From NCBI RefSeq assembly GCF_017254845.1, contig NZ_JAFKCU010000001.1, positions 1 to 64,000 on the forward strand: a stretch of 64,000 bases of DNA. The letters are read 5' to 3'. Made by a program: the position numbers and the translations under genes. Of this stretch, positions 1-7,716 are shown piece after piece. This DNA comes from Algoriphagus pacificus (GTDB taxonomy: Bacteria > Bacteroidota > Bacteroidia > Cytophagales > Cyclobacteriaceae). The notes beneath the pieces are model-generated. The model saw nothing but the letters and a program-made list of their open reading frames with translations, did not search any database and was not told where the DNA came from. The first letter of the stretch is position 1. Every line of letters begins with the position of its first letter.

Positions 1-12
1 ACTCTCCATTGT
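1..12 (-). rRNA. 16S ribosomal RNA, 5' end only (cut by window edge)
   Basis: The reverse complement of bases 1-12 reads ACAATGGAGAGT, which matches the start of Bacteroidota 16S rRNA just before the universal TTTGATCCTGGCTCAG primer site. The rest of the gene would lie beyond base 1. The identification is supported by the leader next to it, which has tandem promoters of the stable-RNA type and a boxA-like element. Only about twelve bases are visible, so the call rests on this context as much as on the bases themselves. The exact mature 5' end is an estimate from the E. coli counterpart. Confidence 0.8.
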
Positions 13-113
13 AAGTTATCTATTTTATACACTGTCTATAAAACCGCCTCTTCGGCAAATCCCATAAACCTTCCCTCGTCTTTCTCAGGTTATTATTTTT
101 TTCGCCTTACATC

Positions 114-146
114 ACTTCAAAGAACTTTTTCTTAGGCTTTCCTAAG
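114..146 (-). promoter_or_regulatory. rRNA leader: hairpin followed by boxA-like antitermination element
   Basis: On the minus strand a perfect 6-bp hairpin (CTTAGG, loop AAAG, CCTAAG; 131-146) is followed by GTTCTTTGAAG (115-125). GTTCTTTGA is the form of boxA usually seen in Bacteroidota rRNA leaders, where Nus factors bind nascent RNA to prevent early termination. No U-run follows the hairpin, so it is not a terminator. The boxA role is inferred from position and resemblance. Confidence 0.6.
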
Positions 147-179
147 AGTTGTCGAGGACTGTTTCCCCGAAAGCGAGTG

Positions 180-208
180 CAAATATCGGGATTTAATTTT
201 TGTTTCAA
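180..208 (-). promoter_or_regulatory. rRNA operon promoter, proximal copy
   Basis: The minus strand carries GATATTTG (180-187), one base off the Bacteroidota TAnnTTTG box, with a TTG at 206-208 eighteen bases upstream. The bases after the box, CACTCGC, nearly repeat those after the distal promoter (CACTCCC). Two tandem promoters with matching start regions are typical of stable RNA operons. Confidence 0.55.
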
Positions 209-295
209 AACTCAAATCGAAAAAAAATCAAATTTTATTTTTCTCCCTTTACACTCTATTTCAAATTCGTCTGAGTCTTTTCTCAAATGGGAGTG

Positions 296-326
296 CAAAC
301 ATAGGGCTGTTTTGCTAAATTCACAA
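296..326 (-). promoter_or_regulatory. rRNA operon promoter, distal copy
   Basis: On the minus strand TATGTTTG (296-303) matches the TAnnTTTG box exactly, with TTG (324-326) twenty bases upstream. Transcription would start near base 290 and run left into the 16S gene. The promoter sits directly behind the stop codon of the DUF2480 gene. Confidence 0.7.
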
Positions 327-383
327 GCTTTCACCCTGACAAAATCACAAACTTTTTGCTGATTTTTTACAGCTATTTAAAAA

Positions 384-893
384 TCAGGACTTTGATTTTT
401 TAAACAAGGGCACAGTACTGCAAGGTTCTCCATACATAATCGATTTTGCCCTGCTTTGAACCAAGGAAACTATCCGCCCGTAAGCAAAAAGTGGAATAGG
501 AAAATCTGCACATCCTTTTACAATTACCGGCCTATCTTGGAAAGAATTCAAGTCCAATTTGCTCAAACACTCTTCAGCAATCATAACTTCTAACGTTTCC
601 AAGCTCCCAACTGCATATCCCTTGGCTACCCCTGTAAGGTAAGTTGACACAAGCATGAAAGCCCAGTTTGGAACTATGGCATCAGCAGAACATAGAATTG
701 CCACCCATTTATTTTCATAAATACTCCAATCTATTTCTTTCAAAGCCGAACGGAAATCTTTTTCCCGTAAAACCAAACCCTGAAATAGAAATGGCTCCAA
801 ATCAAACACCACTCTTTCTTCTTTAGGATAAATTTCCTCTAGATCTAAAGAAATTATGGCACTTTGGGCTACTCTATTAACTATCTCACTCAT
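384..893 (-). CDS. DUF2480 family protein
   Basis: A 169-residue cytoplasmic protein with no signal peptide or membrane segment. Its sequence, including an N-terminal segment on ordered hydrophobic and acidic residues (YPKEERVVFDLEPFLFQG) and the central VAILCSADAIVPNWA stretch, matches the DUF2480 family found almost only in Bacteroidota. No function is known for the family. The start codon overlaps the tsaB stop by four bases (ATGA), so it is translationally coupled as the last gene of the rpmH-rnpA-protease-tsaB operon. The gene ends just before the rRNA promoters. The family call is firm; a link to translation or RNA processing is only suggested by its neighbours. Confidence 0.85.
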   Translation of the reverse strand: MSEIVNRVAQSAIISLDLEEIYPKEERVVFDLEPFLFQGLVLREKDFRSALKEIDWSIYENKWVAILCSADAIVPNWAFMLVSTYLTGVAKGYAVGSLETLEVMIAEECLSKLDLNSFQDRPVIVKGCADFPIPLFAYGRIVSLVQSRAKSIMYGEPCSTVPLFKKSKS

Positions 894-1582
894 GACAACA
901 ACAATGGGTTTTTCTTTGATTTGAGAACTTTAAACTCTTTTAGATAATTAGGAGTGAAATAAGCAAGATCTTCAAATTCACTTTTTTGATATTTCAACCA
1001 AGCAATTTCTCCTACCTCCACTGCGGAAATACTTTTTTCTATAAAAACAGCATTCTTATTAGAAATGATTTCTCTCACTTTATCTACTGCATCTCCGATA
1101 AAATAAACCTTCCCTCTGTCCAAAAACTCCGAGTAGGAAAGTTCGTTGATTTCTTCAGCTTCCAGAAACTTGATTGAATTCTGGTCCTTATCGAAAATCT
1201 CCCTGTAGACTTCCATCCTTCTCGCATCAAGCATGGAGACGATTACAGCATCATTTTCTAATTCAGCGCCGACACCTCTGGCCTGTGCGGCTAAAGTACT
1301 GACACCTAACAAAGGTATTCCGAAAGCAAAAGCAAGTCCTTTGGCTGTCGATACACCAATTCTGAGTCCAGTATAAGAACCCGGCCCTTCTGAAACTGCG
1401 ATCGCTCCTAATTGGGATGTTTCAAGATTTGAATCTTTAAGCAAGTCCTCAATTAACCCAATTAATTGCTCTGAATGAGCACCAGGCTGATCTATTTCTT
1501 TTACTCCTAGCAAAACCCCATTTTGATGAAGTGCTACCGAGCAAACTGGCGTGGAAGTCTCAAGCGATAATATTAAAGCCAT
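890..1582 (-). CDS. tsaB: tRNA threonylcarbamoyladenosine biosynthesis protein TsaB
   Basis: TsaB is the non-catalytic partner of TsaD in making N6-threonylcarbamoyladenosine at position 37 of ANN-decoding tRNAs. The protein begins MALILSLETSTPVCSVAL and has the family motif EGPGSYTGLRIGVSTAKGLA, an ASKHA-fold nucleotide-binding signature. At about 230 residues it has the usual length. The reading frame is open further upstream to 1642, but that extension lies inside the protease gene and lacks homology, so the ATG at 1580-1582 is chosen; it lies immediately after the protease stop. TsaC, TsaD and TsaE are not in the window. Confidence 0.93.
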   Translation of the reverse strand: MALILSLETSTPVCSVALHQNGVLLGVKEIDQPGAHSEQLIGLIEDLLKDSNLETSQLGAIAVSEGPGSYTGLRIGVSTAKGLAFAFGIPLLGVSTLAAQARGVGAELENDAVIVSMLDARRMEVYREIFDKDQNSIKFLEAEEINELSYSEFLDRGKVYFIGDAVDKVREIISNKNAVFIEKSISAVEVGEIAWLKYQKSEFEDLAYFTPNYLKEFKVLKSKKNPLLLS

Positions 1583-1583
1583 T

Positions 1584-3245
1584 TTATTTTGAAGAGGCAG
1601 TAAGTGTTTGCTCCAGTTTATTTGGCACTGAAAGAAAATCAATAGCTGCTTTGACAGCTGGATCCTCCACTAAACCCGCTTCGATCATTCCTTCTTGGAA
1701 ATAGTATCTTGAAACGATTTCTTCGGAAAGGATTTTTCGAATTTCCTTCTGGTTAGTTATTAAGTCCTGCTCTTTACTATGATTGACTTTTTTCTTTATT
1801 TCCTCAATCTGACTTTTGATATCATCGTAATACTCCTCTTTCTCGGCATACTTGGTCAGATCATTCACTGATTTCTCCAAATATGTAGTATAGTCGTATT
1901 CTTTCCCTTCAAGCCAACTTACAAACTCCTTGTATTCTTCATCAGAAATGGCAAAGTGAGAAGGATCTGTAATGGTTGGATGAGAATATGCATACGCTGT
2001 CGCAAAATCAAAAATATGATTTCTAGCAACCAGACTATACGAAATCGGAGCATACGTAACTGTCGCAACCAATTCATCCGGTTCAATTCCTGCACCATCC
2101 AGTACCACTCTACCGTTTTTGGTTTTGAACTCTTTTCGTAGTGAATCAGGTACAGTTGTCAATTCGCCATTTTCTCTTGTTTGAGTATAATCAATCGCCT
2201 GAATACATCTTCCACTTGGAATGTAGTATTTGGCTGTAGTGATTTTCATCTGCGCATTGTAAGTCAAAGGAATCGTAGTCTGAACCAGACCTTTTCCAAA
2301 TGATTTTCTTCCTATAAGCACAGCTCTATCATAATCCTGAAGTGCTCCTGCTACAATCTCAGAAGCTGAGGCAGAATTTTCATTGATCAAAACCACCAAT
2401 GGAATATCCTTATCTAAAGGAGTCTTCGTGGTTTTATAGGTATAATTGACATTTTCGAGTTTTCCGATAGTCTTTACAATGTCTTTGCCCTTTGGAATAA
2501 ATAAGTTGACAATTTCTGCTGCCTCGTTTACTAAGCCTCCCGGATTATCTCTCAAATCTAAAATCAGACGATCTACCCCTTGCCCTTTGAGATCCAGAAA
2601 AGCATTTCTGACTTCATTCGAAGCATTCGTGGTAAAATCACTTAGTTTGATATAACCAGTATGGCTATCTACTTTTCCATAATAAGGAACATTCTTAATG
2701 ACAATTTTTCTTCGAGTCAAATTAAAGTCCAGCGTATCTTCTCCTCTTTTCACCTGAATAAACACCTCAGTATTTGCCGGCCCTTTTAATAAAGAAGAAA
2801 CATCAGAGGTAGCTTTATCAACTACAGAAACTGTGTCAACTTTCAGCAATTGATCTGCAATCTTTAAACCTGCCGATTGTGCTGGAAATCCAGTATAGGG
2901 CATGATGATGATATTTCCTTCTCCCCTATTTCCGATCAAAGCACCAACTCCACCATATTCTCCAGTGGTCATTACTCTAAAATCAGCAGATTCTTCTTCC
3001 GGTATATAGGTAGTATAAGGATCTAATTCTTCAAGCATGGCATTGATGCCAATTGTGACCAATTCATCTGGATCTATTTCATCCACATAATAGGAATCTA
3101 GCTCCCTAACCAAGGTGGCAAAAATGTCAATGTTCTTTGCCAAGGCAAAGAGCTTGTCATTCTTTACTTTGAAAGCAAAAAATCCAGAGAGGACAATTGC
3201 TCCAAGTCCAAAAATGAGGAGATATCTTTTCAATGATTTATTCAT
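1584..3245 (-). CDS. S41 family carboxy-terminal processing protease (CtpA-like), PDZ-containing
   Basis: A periplasmic tail-specific serine protease of 553 residues. An N-terminal hydrophobic segment (about 8-26) acts as signal or anchor. A PDZ domain covers roughly 90-175 and the S41 catalytic core roughly 195-350. The SASASE motif gives the likely nucleophile Ser293 and KSFGKG the general base Lys318, the 25-residue spacing seen in E. coli Prc. An extra C-terminal region of about 170 residues, predicted helical and charged, follows. The gene overlaps the end of rnpA by eight bases. A protease placed between rnpA and tsaB is an arrangement I associate with Cytophagales. The substrate is unknown. 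Confidence 0.93.
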   Translation of the reverse strand: MNKSLKRYLLIFGLGAIVLSGFFAFKVKNDKLFALAKNIDIFATLVRELDSYYVDEIDPDELVTIGINAMLEELDPYTTYIPEEESADFRVMTTGEYGGVGALIGNRGEGNIIIMPYTGFPAQSAGLKIADQLLKVDTVSVVDKATSDVSSLLKGPANTEVFIQVKRGEDTLDFNLTRRKIVIKNVPYYGKVDSHTGYIKLSDFTTNASNEVRNAFLDLKGQGVDRLILDLRDNPGGLVNEAAEIVNLFIPKGKDIVKTIGKLENVNYTYKTTKTPLDKDIPLVVLINENSASASEIVAGALQDYDRAVLIGRKSFGKGLVQTTIPLTYNAQMKITTAKYYIPSGRCIQAIDYTQTRENGELTTVPDSLRKEFKTKNGRVVLDGAGIEPDELVATVTYAPISYSLVARNHIFDFATAYAYSHPTITDPSHFAISDEEYKEFVSWLEGKEYDYTTYLEKSVNDLTKYAEKEEYYDDIKSQIEEIKKKVNHSKEQDLITNQKEIRKILSEEIVSRYYFQEGMIEAGLVEDPAVKAAIDFLSVPNKLEQTLTASSK

Positions 3246-3630
3246 TTCCTATAGTATTTGAATTGAGCACTTTTAATATACGCTGAAGTGCAAGGATAAT
3301 TTTAGCTTGAATTTCTTGAAATTCCATGCCTACTGGGCCAACATAAATCAAACCCAATACCAATGAAGGATTTTCAAGTTCAGTGAGTAGGCCTTTATTA
3401 AGCCGATAGGCCTCTTTCATCCTTCTTTTGATGAAGTTACGATCTACAGCTTTCTTGATTTTCTTCTTCGAAACGGAGAAAAGTACCTTGGGGGTTCCAT
3501 CACCACCCTCCTTTTTAACAAAAAATTGGATCTTGAACGGGAATAAAAAAAAAGAGGAACCTTCGTTAAAAAGTTCCTTGATCTCTTTTTCGGCGTGAAG
3601 CCGCTCACTTTTTGGAAGTTTATAATTCAT
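3238..3630 (-). CDS. rnpA: Ribonuclease P protein component
   Basis: The basic protein subunit of RNase P, which helps the catalytic RNA trim 5' leaders from pre-tRNAs. The 130-residue product has the family core, including VLFSVSKKKIKKAVDRNFIKRR, where the RNR-type motif binds RNA. It follows rpmH in the same direction, the near-universal bacterial order. Its 3' end overlaps the S41 protease gene by eight bases, so the two are probably co-translated. The length fits the family. Confidence 0.95.
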   Translation of the reverse strand: MNYKLPKSERLHAEKEIKELFNEGSSFFLFPFKIQFFVKKEGGDGTPKVLFSVSKKKIKKAVDRNFIKRRMKEAYRLNKGLLTELENPSLVLGLIYVGPVGMEFQEIQAKIILALQRILKVLNSNTIGNE

Positions 3631-3680
3631 CGCAAGGAGTATAACCGTATGTGAACATACGAAAACTACCTTAAAGAATT

Positions 3681-3839
3681 TTACTTCTTCAATGTCTTTT
3701 CAGATGACACAGTTAATTTGTGTCTTCCTTTTGCTCTTCTGGTTTTCAATACTCTTCTACCGTTAGCAGAAGACATTCTTTCTCTAAAACCGTGCTTATT
3801 TTTTCTTTTTCTGCGAGAAGGCTGGAATGTTCTTTTCAT
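3681..3839 (-). CDS. rpmH: 50S ribosomal protein L34
   Basis: A 52-residue, very basic protein starting [18 protein letters not shown] and containing the L34 pattern [19 protein letters not shown]. It runs from ATG at 3837-3839 to TAA at 3681-3683. It is a structural component of the large ribosomal subunit. The gene lies 50 bases ahead of rnpA and behind a canonical promoter at 3908-3938, so it heads the five-gene operon running to 384. Confidence 0.97.
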   Translation of the reverse strand: MKRTFQPSRRKRKNKHGFRERMSSANGRRVLKTRRAKGRHKLTVSSEKTLKK

Positions 3840-3907
3840 GATCGAATATCTTTATCTTTTTTGCTTCCTTGACTTCCTCTATGAGGAATAGGCCTCAAAA
3901 AGGACTG

Positions 3908-3938
3908 CAAAGATAAGTAGCATTTTCTTAAATACAAA
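3908..3938 (-). promoter_or_regulatory. Promoter of the rpmH operon
   Basis: On the minus strand TTTG (3935-3938) is followed after exactly 19 bases by TATCTTTG (3908-3915), an exact match to the Bacteroidota sigma-ABfrA-type consensus. The predicted start is near 3902, about 60 bases ahead of the rpmH ATG. Confidence 0.85.
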
Positions 3939-3947
3939 CCTACCTTA

Positions 3948-3955
3948 TACATTTG
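3948..3955 (+). promoter_or_regulatory. Promoter -7 box of the M61 peptidase gene
   Basis: TACATTTG fits the TAnnTTTG box on the plus strand. No clear TTG lies 19-21 bases upstream. A start near 3961 would leave a 16-base leader before the ATG at 3977. The box overlaps the TTG at 3953 that would otherwise be an upstream start, so translation from 3977 is more likely. Confidence 0.55.
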
Positions 3956-3976
3956 TTGGACACATACTCGATATCC

Positions 3977-5620
3977 ATGTACAAATATACTATTAGCTGC
4001 CCAAATCCAACCTCTCAATTTTTACATCTTGAATTGGAGCTCACTGCTCATGAGAGTGGTGAAATCGCTTTGCAACTGCCTGCATGGCGCGCAGGCCGCT
4101 ATCAATTAGCTAATTACGCACAATACATACGGGGATTTCAGGTTGTTTCGAGTGATGAAAAAAATATTTCTTTCACTAAAAAAAGTAAAGATTGTTGGAC
4201 TTTCCTTGGTGCCAAAAATGAAAAATATCTAGTGAAATATGATTTTTTCTGCGCAAGAATGGATGCAGGAGGAGCCTGGATTGATGAGGATCAAGTCTAT
4301 ATAAATTTTGTCAATTGTTGTTTTGAGATAAAAGGACAGGAAACTGAGCCGATCGAATTATCCTTCAACTTACCTGGTTTCGCATCACATGTATGTACTA
4401 TTCCGGCTAACCAAGAGGGAACACGAATCGCAAGAGACTTTCAAATGCTGGCCGACTCCACACTTTTGGCCACTAATGAAGTAACACACTGGACATACCA
4501 GGCAAAGGAGACACTATTTCATATTTGGATCAAAGGGGAAGTGCATTTTGACCAAGTAACTTTCCTGAAAAACTTCCAAAAGTTTACTGAAACTCAAATC
4601 AGAGACTTTGGGGAATTTCCAGAGGAAGAATACCATTTCATTTTCCAACTCTTACCCTATAGACATTACCACGGTGTGGAGCATCAAAAAGGGACGGTGA
4701 TAACATTCGGTCCAGCTGCAAGCCTTTCAGAACCTTCTCAAATGGAGGATCTTTTAGGAGTGAGCTCACACGAACTTTACCATGCTTGGAATGTCTGTAG
4801 AATTAGACCTGAAGAACTTTTACCATATGATTTTTCAAAAGAAACTTATTCCCAAGCAGGTTGGATTCTGGAAGGAATTACCACCTATATGGGGGATTTG
4901 TATTTACTCAAATCTGGTGTTTATTCCCTAGAGATCTTTTTGAAACAAATTGAAACTACACTTCAGAAAGAGATCCAGAATGAAGGTTGGAAAAACCAGA
5001 GTATTATAGAGTCAAGCTATGATTTGTGGCTGGATGGATACCAAGCAGGCATTCCAGATAGAAAAGTCAATATTTACTCTCATGGTAGCATTATTTGTTT
5101 TTGCCTAGACATCATGTTATTGGAAAACGGAAGTAGCTTCCCTGAAGTGATGCGAGCTGCTTGGGAAAAGTTTGGGAAACCAAAAATTGGTTATTCCCAA
5201 GAAAGTTTCTGGAAGCTGATTTTGGATCATACTCCAGAAAAATCAAAGTTTCAGAATTTTTACGATCGATTTATTTCAGGAAAAGAGGACTTGCTTTCTT
5301 ACCTTTTTTTTGAAAAAATAGAATTGTTGGGAATTAAAGTTAATCAAACGCCAAACCCAGATCCGCTAGCAGCTAATTTGGGGATTCTTTCTTCTGAAGA
5401 TAGGATAACTAAAATCCATCCTTCCTCTCCTGTCTATTCAGATCTAATGCCTGGGGATGAAATCAAATTTGAAATGGAAACAAATTCCATCCACATTGCG
5501 GCTAAAAGAATCAATGGAAACTATTTTCATTTTTCCTATGAAAGCATGGGGGATTTTTACCCTTCTCTTTCACTTGAGGCAGTAAGCACAAATGATTTGC
5601 AAAGAAAATGGTTAAAATAA
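3977..5620 (+). CDS. M61 family metallopeptidase (glycyl aminopeptidase-like)
   Basis: A zinc peptidase of the M61 family, whose known members cleave N-terminal glycine or other small residues. The zinc motif HELYH is at residues 265-269 within SSHELYHAWNVCRIRP; family members normally read HEFxHxWNVKRIRP. The N-terminal beta-rich domain occupies about 1-170 and a degenerate PDZ-like region covers the end. No signal peptide is visible, so it is probably cytosolic. The frame is open from a TTG at 3953, but that codon lies within the predicted promoter. The gene is convergent with the M16 pair and shares a bidirectional terminator with it. Confidence 0.9.
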   Translation: MYKYTISCPNPTSQFLHLELELTAHESGEIALQLPAWRAGRYQLANYAQYIRGFQVVSSDEKNISFTKKSKDCWTFLGAKNEKYLVKYDFFCARMDAGGAWIDEDQVYINFVNCCFEIKGQETEPIELSFNLPGFASHVCTIPANQEGTRIARDFQMLADSTLLATNEVTHWTYQAKETLFHIWIKGEVHFDQVTFLKNFQKFTETQIRDFGEFPEEEYHFIFQLLPYRHYHGVEHQKGTVITFGPAASLSEPSQMEDLLGVSSHELYHAWNVCRIRPEELLPYDFSKETYSQAGWILEGITTYMGDLYLLKSGVYSLEIFLKQIETTLQKEIQNEGWKNQSIIESSYDLWLDGYQAGIPDRKVNIYSHGSIICFCLDIMLLENGSSFPEVMRAAWEKFGKPKIGYSQESFWKLILDHTPEKSKFQNFYDRFISGKEDLLSYLFFEKIELLGIKVNQTPNPDPLAANLGILSSEDRITKIHPSSPVYSDLMPGDEIKFEMETNSIHIAAKRINGNYFHFSYESMGDFYPSLSLEAVSTNDLQRKWLK

Positions 5621-5643
5621 AAGGGGCAAAAGCCCCTTTTATT
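5619..5643. terminator. Bidirectional intrinsic terminator between M61 and M16 genes
   Basis: A perfect 9-bp stem, AAAAGGGGC (5619-5627) with GCCCCTTTT (5632-5640) and a four-base loop. T-rich tails follow on both strands, so it can end both convergent transcripts. Confidence 0.88.
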
Positions 5644-7689
5644 TTAAAAATCTGATTCAGTTAAAGTTGGATTGATTTCCAATGAACTGACTTTGGCTTC
5701 CAAAGGAACAGGGATCATTGGAGATTTAATCGTCCAGGTCATAGGAATTAAAACTCCTGATTTTTCCTGGTAATCACTGTAATAAGTGTCTCCAGCTTTC
5801 TCATTTTCATTCTTGATTTTGAGACCTGAATCCACAGCATAGTAATTGGTTACTTTCGCGCCAGAAGGATTTGAAATAATTACTTTATAAGCTGGAGTTC
5901 CGTCTACATCTTTGATTCCATCCAAAGCAAGTGAATATCCCATAGCTGTATAATGTGCTTCAGGGATAAAGAATGCACTCATTTTTGCTTCTTCCAACTG
6001 CTCGTCATTCATTTCTATGGTCTGTCCGCCGGCAGAAGTAACTCCTTTGCCATCCATAATAGTAGAGCTCTGCATCACATTACCCATCATTTTGGTCTTC
6101 TGTCCAAAACGCATATTGGCATCATCAAAATTCAATTCAATTTCTAGTGCATTTCCCATCACATCTGCTTTCATGACAACTTTTGCAGTCTTGATTGCTT
6201 GGGCTGCAGCTTCACCACCGATTGCTCCAAGGTAATTATCAATGACTTTTTCAGCAGTCATGCTGGCATCGGTCATTTCGATTTCTTTGGCAGGGTTGCC
6301 CATGTTGTCATACATGCGAACCTCTCCAAATTGAGCTAGTTTATCTTTGATTTCAGAACCATTCCCAACTGCCGTGATGTACATTTTATCTGGCTGAATC
6401 AAGTCAGCAGCAGTCTTATTGATGTCTTCAACGGTAAAAGAATTCAATTTCTGAAGGTAAGTAGCATAGTAATCTTTAGGCAGATTATATCGCTCTGTAT
6501 TCAAGGCAAAGTTGGCAATCGTTGCAGGGCTTTCCAGAGACCTACCGAACGAGCCAGTCAAATTTGACTTAGCCATCGCCAATTCCTCTTCTGTCACACC
6601 ACCTTTGACTAATCTATCCAGCTCATAAATAAACTGAACAACTGCTGAATCTGTCACTTCGGTACGAACTGAAGCGTTGGCAGAAATCCTACCGATCAAC
6701 TTATCCGGAGAGATGGAAGAATAAGCGCCATAAGTATAGCCTTTGTCTTCTCTCAAGTTCATGAACAATCTGGAAGAGGATCCTCCACCTAAGATCTGGT
6801 TCACCAAACGGCTGGAGATGTAATCTTCATCCCCAACTTGAAGTTCAACTGGCTGAACGATGTTAATTATTGTCTGAACAGATGAGCTTCTATCTACTAG
6901 GCCAACTATATCAGACTCTGGTCTTTTTGGCTTTTCGTAAGTGAAAGTCGGCACATCACCAGGCTTCCAAGATGCGAAATATTTTTTGACAACTTTTTCA
7001 GCCTCTGCCTTATCCATGTCACCAACAATTGCCAAATAAGCGATATTTGGCTTGAAGAAGGTCTCGTAATATTTCTTTACATCTTCTACGGTGATGTTAT
7101 TGATAGTCTCTTCTGTAGCAACTTCACCATAAGGATGATCTTTTCCATAAACCATCATTCCTGTCAAGCGGGAAGAAATTGCATTTGGATTGTCTTTACT
7201 TTGAGCCAGACCAGTTAAGGTTTGTTTTTTCAACTTGTCCATTTCTTCCTGAGGAAAAACAGGATTGTAAAGAACATCTGCCATCAATTCAAGAACCTTA
7301 TTCTGATGCTTTTTCAGAGAAGAAGCAAACATGGATGTTGAGCTGGCAGAAAGCGATGCTCCGATAAAATCAATTTCTTGATCTAATTGATCTTTGGTTC
7401 TAGTAGTCGTACCAGCAGTCATCATTTCTCCTACAAAGCCTGTCAAACCAGCTTTGTCTCCTTCCAACAAAGGATCTCTTTCCAAAACGAGGGTAAATGA
7501 AACTCGTGGGAGTTTGTCATTTTTTACCACAAAAACCTTCAGCCCATTATCCAAAGTAAAGGTTTCTGCTTCACCGATTTTGATTTCAGGAGCCGGTCCT
7601 GATTTTGGGAATTGGCTTCGATCGACCTGAGCAAAACTCACGAATGCGACCAGGAAGCTTAAAACAAAAGATATCGTTATTTTTTTCAT
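5644..7689 (-). CDS. M16 family peptidase-like protein, catalytically inactive type, with C-terminal extension
   Basis: A secreted 681-residue protein with signal peptide MKKITISFVLSFLVAFVSFAQ. Residues about 35-460 are two M16 (insulinase) modules. Where active enzymes carry HxxEH, this one reads GLTGFVGEMM, so it cannot bind zinc in the usual way. The R/Y-containing substrate-binding region in the second module (RLFMNLREDKGYTYGAYS) is kept. The last 200 residues form an added beta-rich domain resembling LolA-type lipoprotein-sorting folds; that resemblance is by eye only. It follows 27 bases after an active M16 gene, so the two probably form a heterodimer like MPP alpha/beta. Confidence 0.88.
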   Translation of the reverse strand: MKKITISFVLSFLVAFVSFAQVDRSQFPKSGPAPEIKIGEAETFTLDNGLKVFVVKNDKLPRVSFTLVLERDPLLEGDKAGLTGFVGEMMTAGTTTRTKDQLDQEIDFIGASLSASSTSMFASSLKKHQNKVLELMADVLYNPVFPQEEMDKLKKQTLTGLAQSKDNPNAISSRLTGMMVYGKDHPYGEVATEETINNITVEDVKKYYETFFKPNIAYLAIVGDMDKAEAEKVVKKYFASWKPGDVPTFTYEKPKRPESDIVGLVDRSSSVQTIINIVQPVELQVGDEDYISSRLVNQILGGGSSSRLFMNLREDKGYTYGAYSSISPDKLIGRISANASVRTEVTDSAVVQFIYELDRLVKGGVTEEELAMAKSNLTGSFGRSLESPATIANFALNTERYNLPKDYYATYLQKLNSFTVEDINKTAADLIQPDKMYITAVGNGSEIKDKLAQFGEVRMYDNMGNPAKEIEMTDASMTAEKVIDNYLGAIGGEAAAQAIKTAKVVMKADVMGNALEIELNFDDANMRFGQKTKMMGNVMQSSTIMDGKGVTSAGGQTIEMNDEQLEEAKMSAFFIPEAHYTAMGYSLALDGIKDVDGTPAYKVIISNPSGAKVTNYYAVDSGLKIKNENEKAGDTYYSDYQEKSGVLIPMTWTIKSPMIPVPLEAKVSSLEINPTLTESDF

Positions 7690-7716
7690 TTCTTTTCTAA
7701 GATTAAGTTGAAAGAA

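Noticed and set aside
177-362. Plus-strand open reading frame of 61 codons at the left end
   Set aside because: It covers the tandem rRNA promoters on the other strand, has no homology that I can see and no promoter of its own.
3953-3976. Upstream TTG start for the M61 peptidase
   Set aside because: The codon lies within the predicted -7 promoter box, so it would not be in the mRNA.
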